Below, piece by piece: positions 63,703 to 64,000 of a stretch of 64,000 bases of DNA (within the stretch, counting starts at the first letter, position 1; each line of letters starts with the position of its first letter). The position numbers were made by a program, and so were the translations under genes. Origin of the DNA: Solwaraspora sp. WMMD406 (GTDB taxonomy: Bacteria; Actinomycetota; Actinomycetes; Mycobacteriales; Micromonosporaceae); assembly GCF_029626025.1 (NCBI RefSeq), contig NZ_JARUBF010000001.1:3534001-3598000 (forward strand), in the 5' to 3' direction. The notes beneath the pieces were generated by a model. That model did not search any database. It was not told where the DNA came from and was given only the letters and a program-made list of their open reading frames with translations.

Positions 63703-64000
63703 ATGAATTCCGCGCTCACGGACGTCCATCCTGACGGCACGGTCTTCGGCAAGGTCGACGACGCCGAGGTCCCGCTGCGCTATTCCACCCTGGAGACCGA
63801 GTACGAGGCGGTCCGGGAACGGGCCGCGGTCATCGACCTGAGCCCGGTGTCGCTCATCGAGGTGCGCGGCGACGCGGCCGTGGACTTCGTCCAGCGGATC
63901 CTCGCCCGCGACGTGGAGTACCTGACCGCCGAACGGTGCATGAGCAGCCTGGTGCTCGCAGCTGACGGTCGGATCGTCGACCAGGTGGTGGTCTGGGGCC
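63703..64000 (+). CDS. GcvT-like aminomethyltransferase, 5' part (runs off window)
   Basis: The first ~99 residues match the N terminus of the glycine-cleavage T-protein/YgfZ family: VPLRYSTLETEYEAVRERAA, VIDLSPVSLIEVRGDAA, DFVQRILARDVEYLT and ADGRIVDQVVVW. Such proteins use tetrahydrofolate to take up or give one-carbon units. The other T-system partners (P, H, L proteins) are not in sight, and its place in an ACP–dehydratase operon is unusual. GGAGAGG precedes ATG 63703 (ATG 63700 is also possible). The folate-binding C-terminal part lies outside the window. Confidence 0.85.
   Translation, partial: MNSALTDVHPDGTVFGKVDDAEVPLRYSTLETEYEAVRERAAVIDLSPVSLIEVRGDAAVDFVQRILARDVEYLTAERCMSSLVLAADGRIVDQVVVWG

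Overview
The window is high-GC actinobacterial DNA, most likely from the family Micromonosporaceae (Micromonospora or a relative). The basis is codon bias, many GTG starts, XRE/DUF397 pairs, a MoxR–DUF58–VWA operon, a fabG–fabI–hemH run, DUF3097, and antibiotic-type regulators (a large LuxR of the LAL type and a SARP). No taxonomic search was possible. No rRNA, tRNA or CRISPR array was found.

Left part, 1–14.8 kb: the 3' end of an IS5-type transposase; an anchored CBM2-like protein; a very large secreted alpha-amylase/pullulanase fusion behind three TTGCA words spaced exactly 10 bp apart; an M24 aminopeptidase; asnB; a secreted copper chitin/cellulose monooxygenase with a CBM2; a PfkB sugar kinase; and an MBL hydrolase with a hotdog thioesterase. 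From 15.0 to 19.5 kb the DNA looks accessory and parts are lower in GC. It holds a stand-alone caspase-fold (peptidase C80-like) protein, an AraC regulator, overlapping unknown reading frames and an XRE/DUF397 pair.

Middle part, 19.5–48.7 kb, is mostly core metabolism: a Sir2 deacylase, bacterial PH-domain membrane proteins, moxR–DUF58–VWA, fabG–fabI–hemH–HAD, DUF3097, a serine hydrolase, NfeD–SPFH, an rRNA/tRNA methyltransferase and a PucR regulator. Next comes a persulfide/rhodanese locus: a CstR-like sensor with two matching operators, one intact MBL–rhodanese gene and two broken relatives. It is followed by the divergent pair murL/murD2 (alternative route to D-Glu in peptidoglycan) and an aminotransferase–mmsA operon.

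Right part, 48.9–64 kb, is the left arm of a biosynthetic gene cluster running off the window. It begins with a 1000-residue LAL regulator. Then come five enzymes matching the EvaA–E set for a 3-amino-2,3,6-trideoxy-3-C-methyl (vancosamine-type) sugar, a GT1 glycosyltransferase and a SARP. A TetX-type flavin monooxygenase is divergent from a tight operon of ketoreductase, acyl carrier protein, FabZ-like dehydratase and a GcvT-like folate protein. Two intergenic regions of the cluster share the word CCCCTATCG. The core synthase is not in the window, so the product is unknown.

A recurrent feature is short, near-perfect tandem duplication of 15–27 bp, often covering stop codons or inter-domain linkers.
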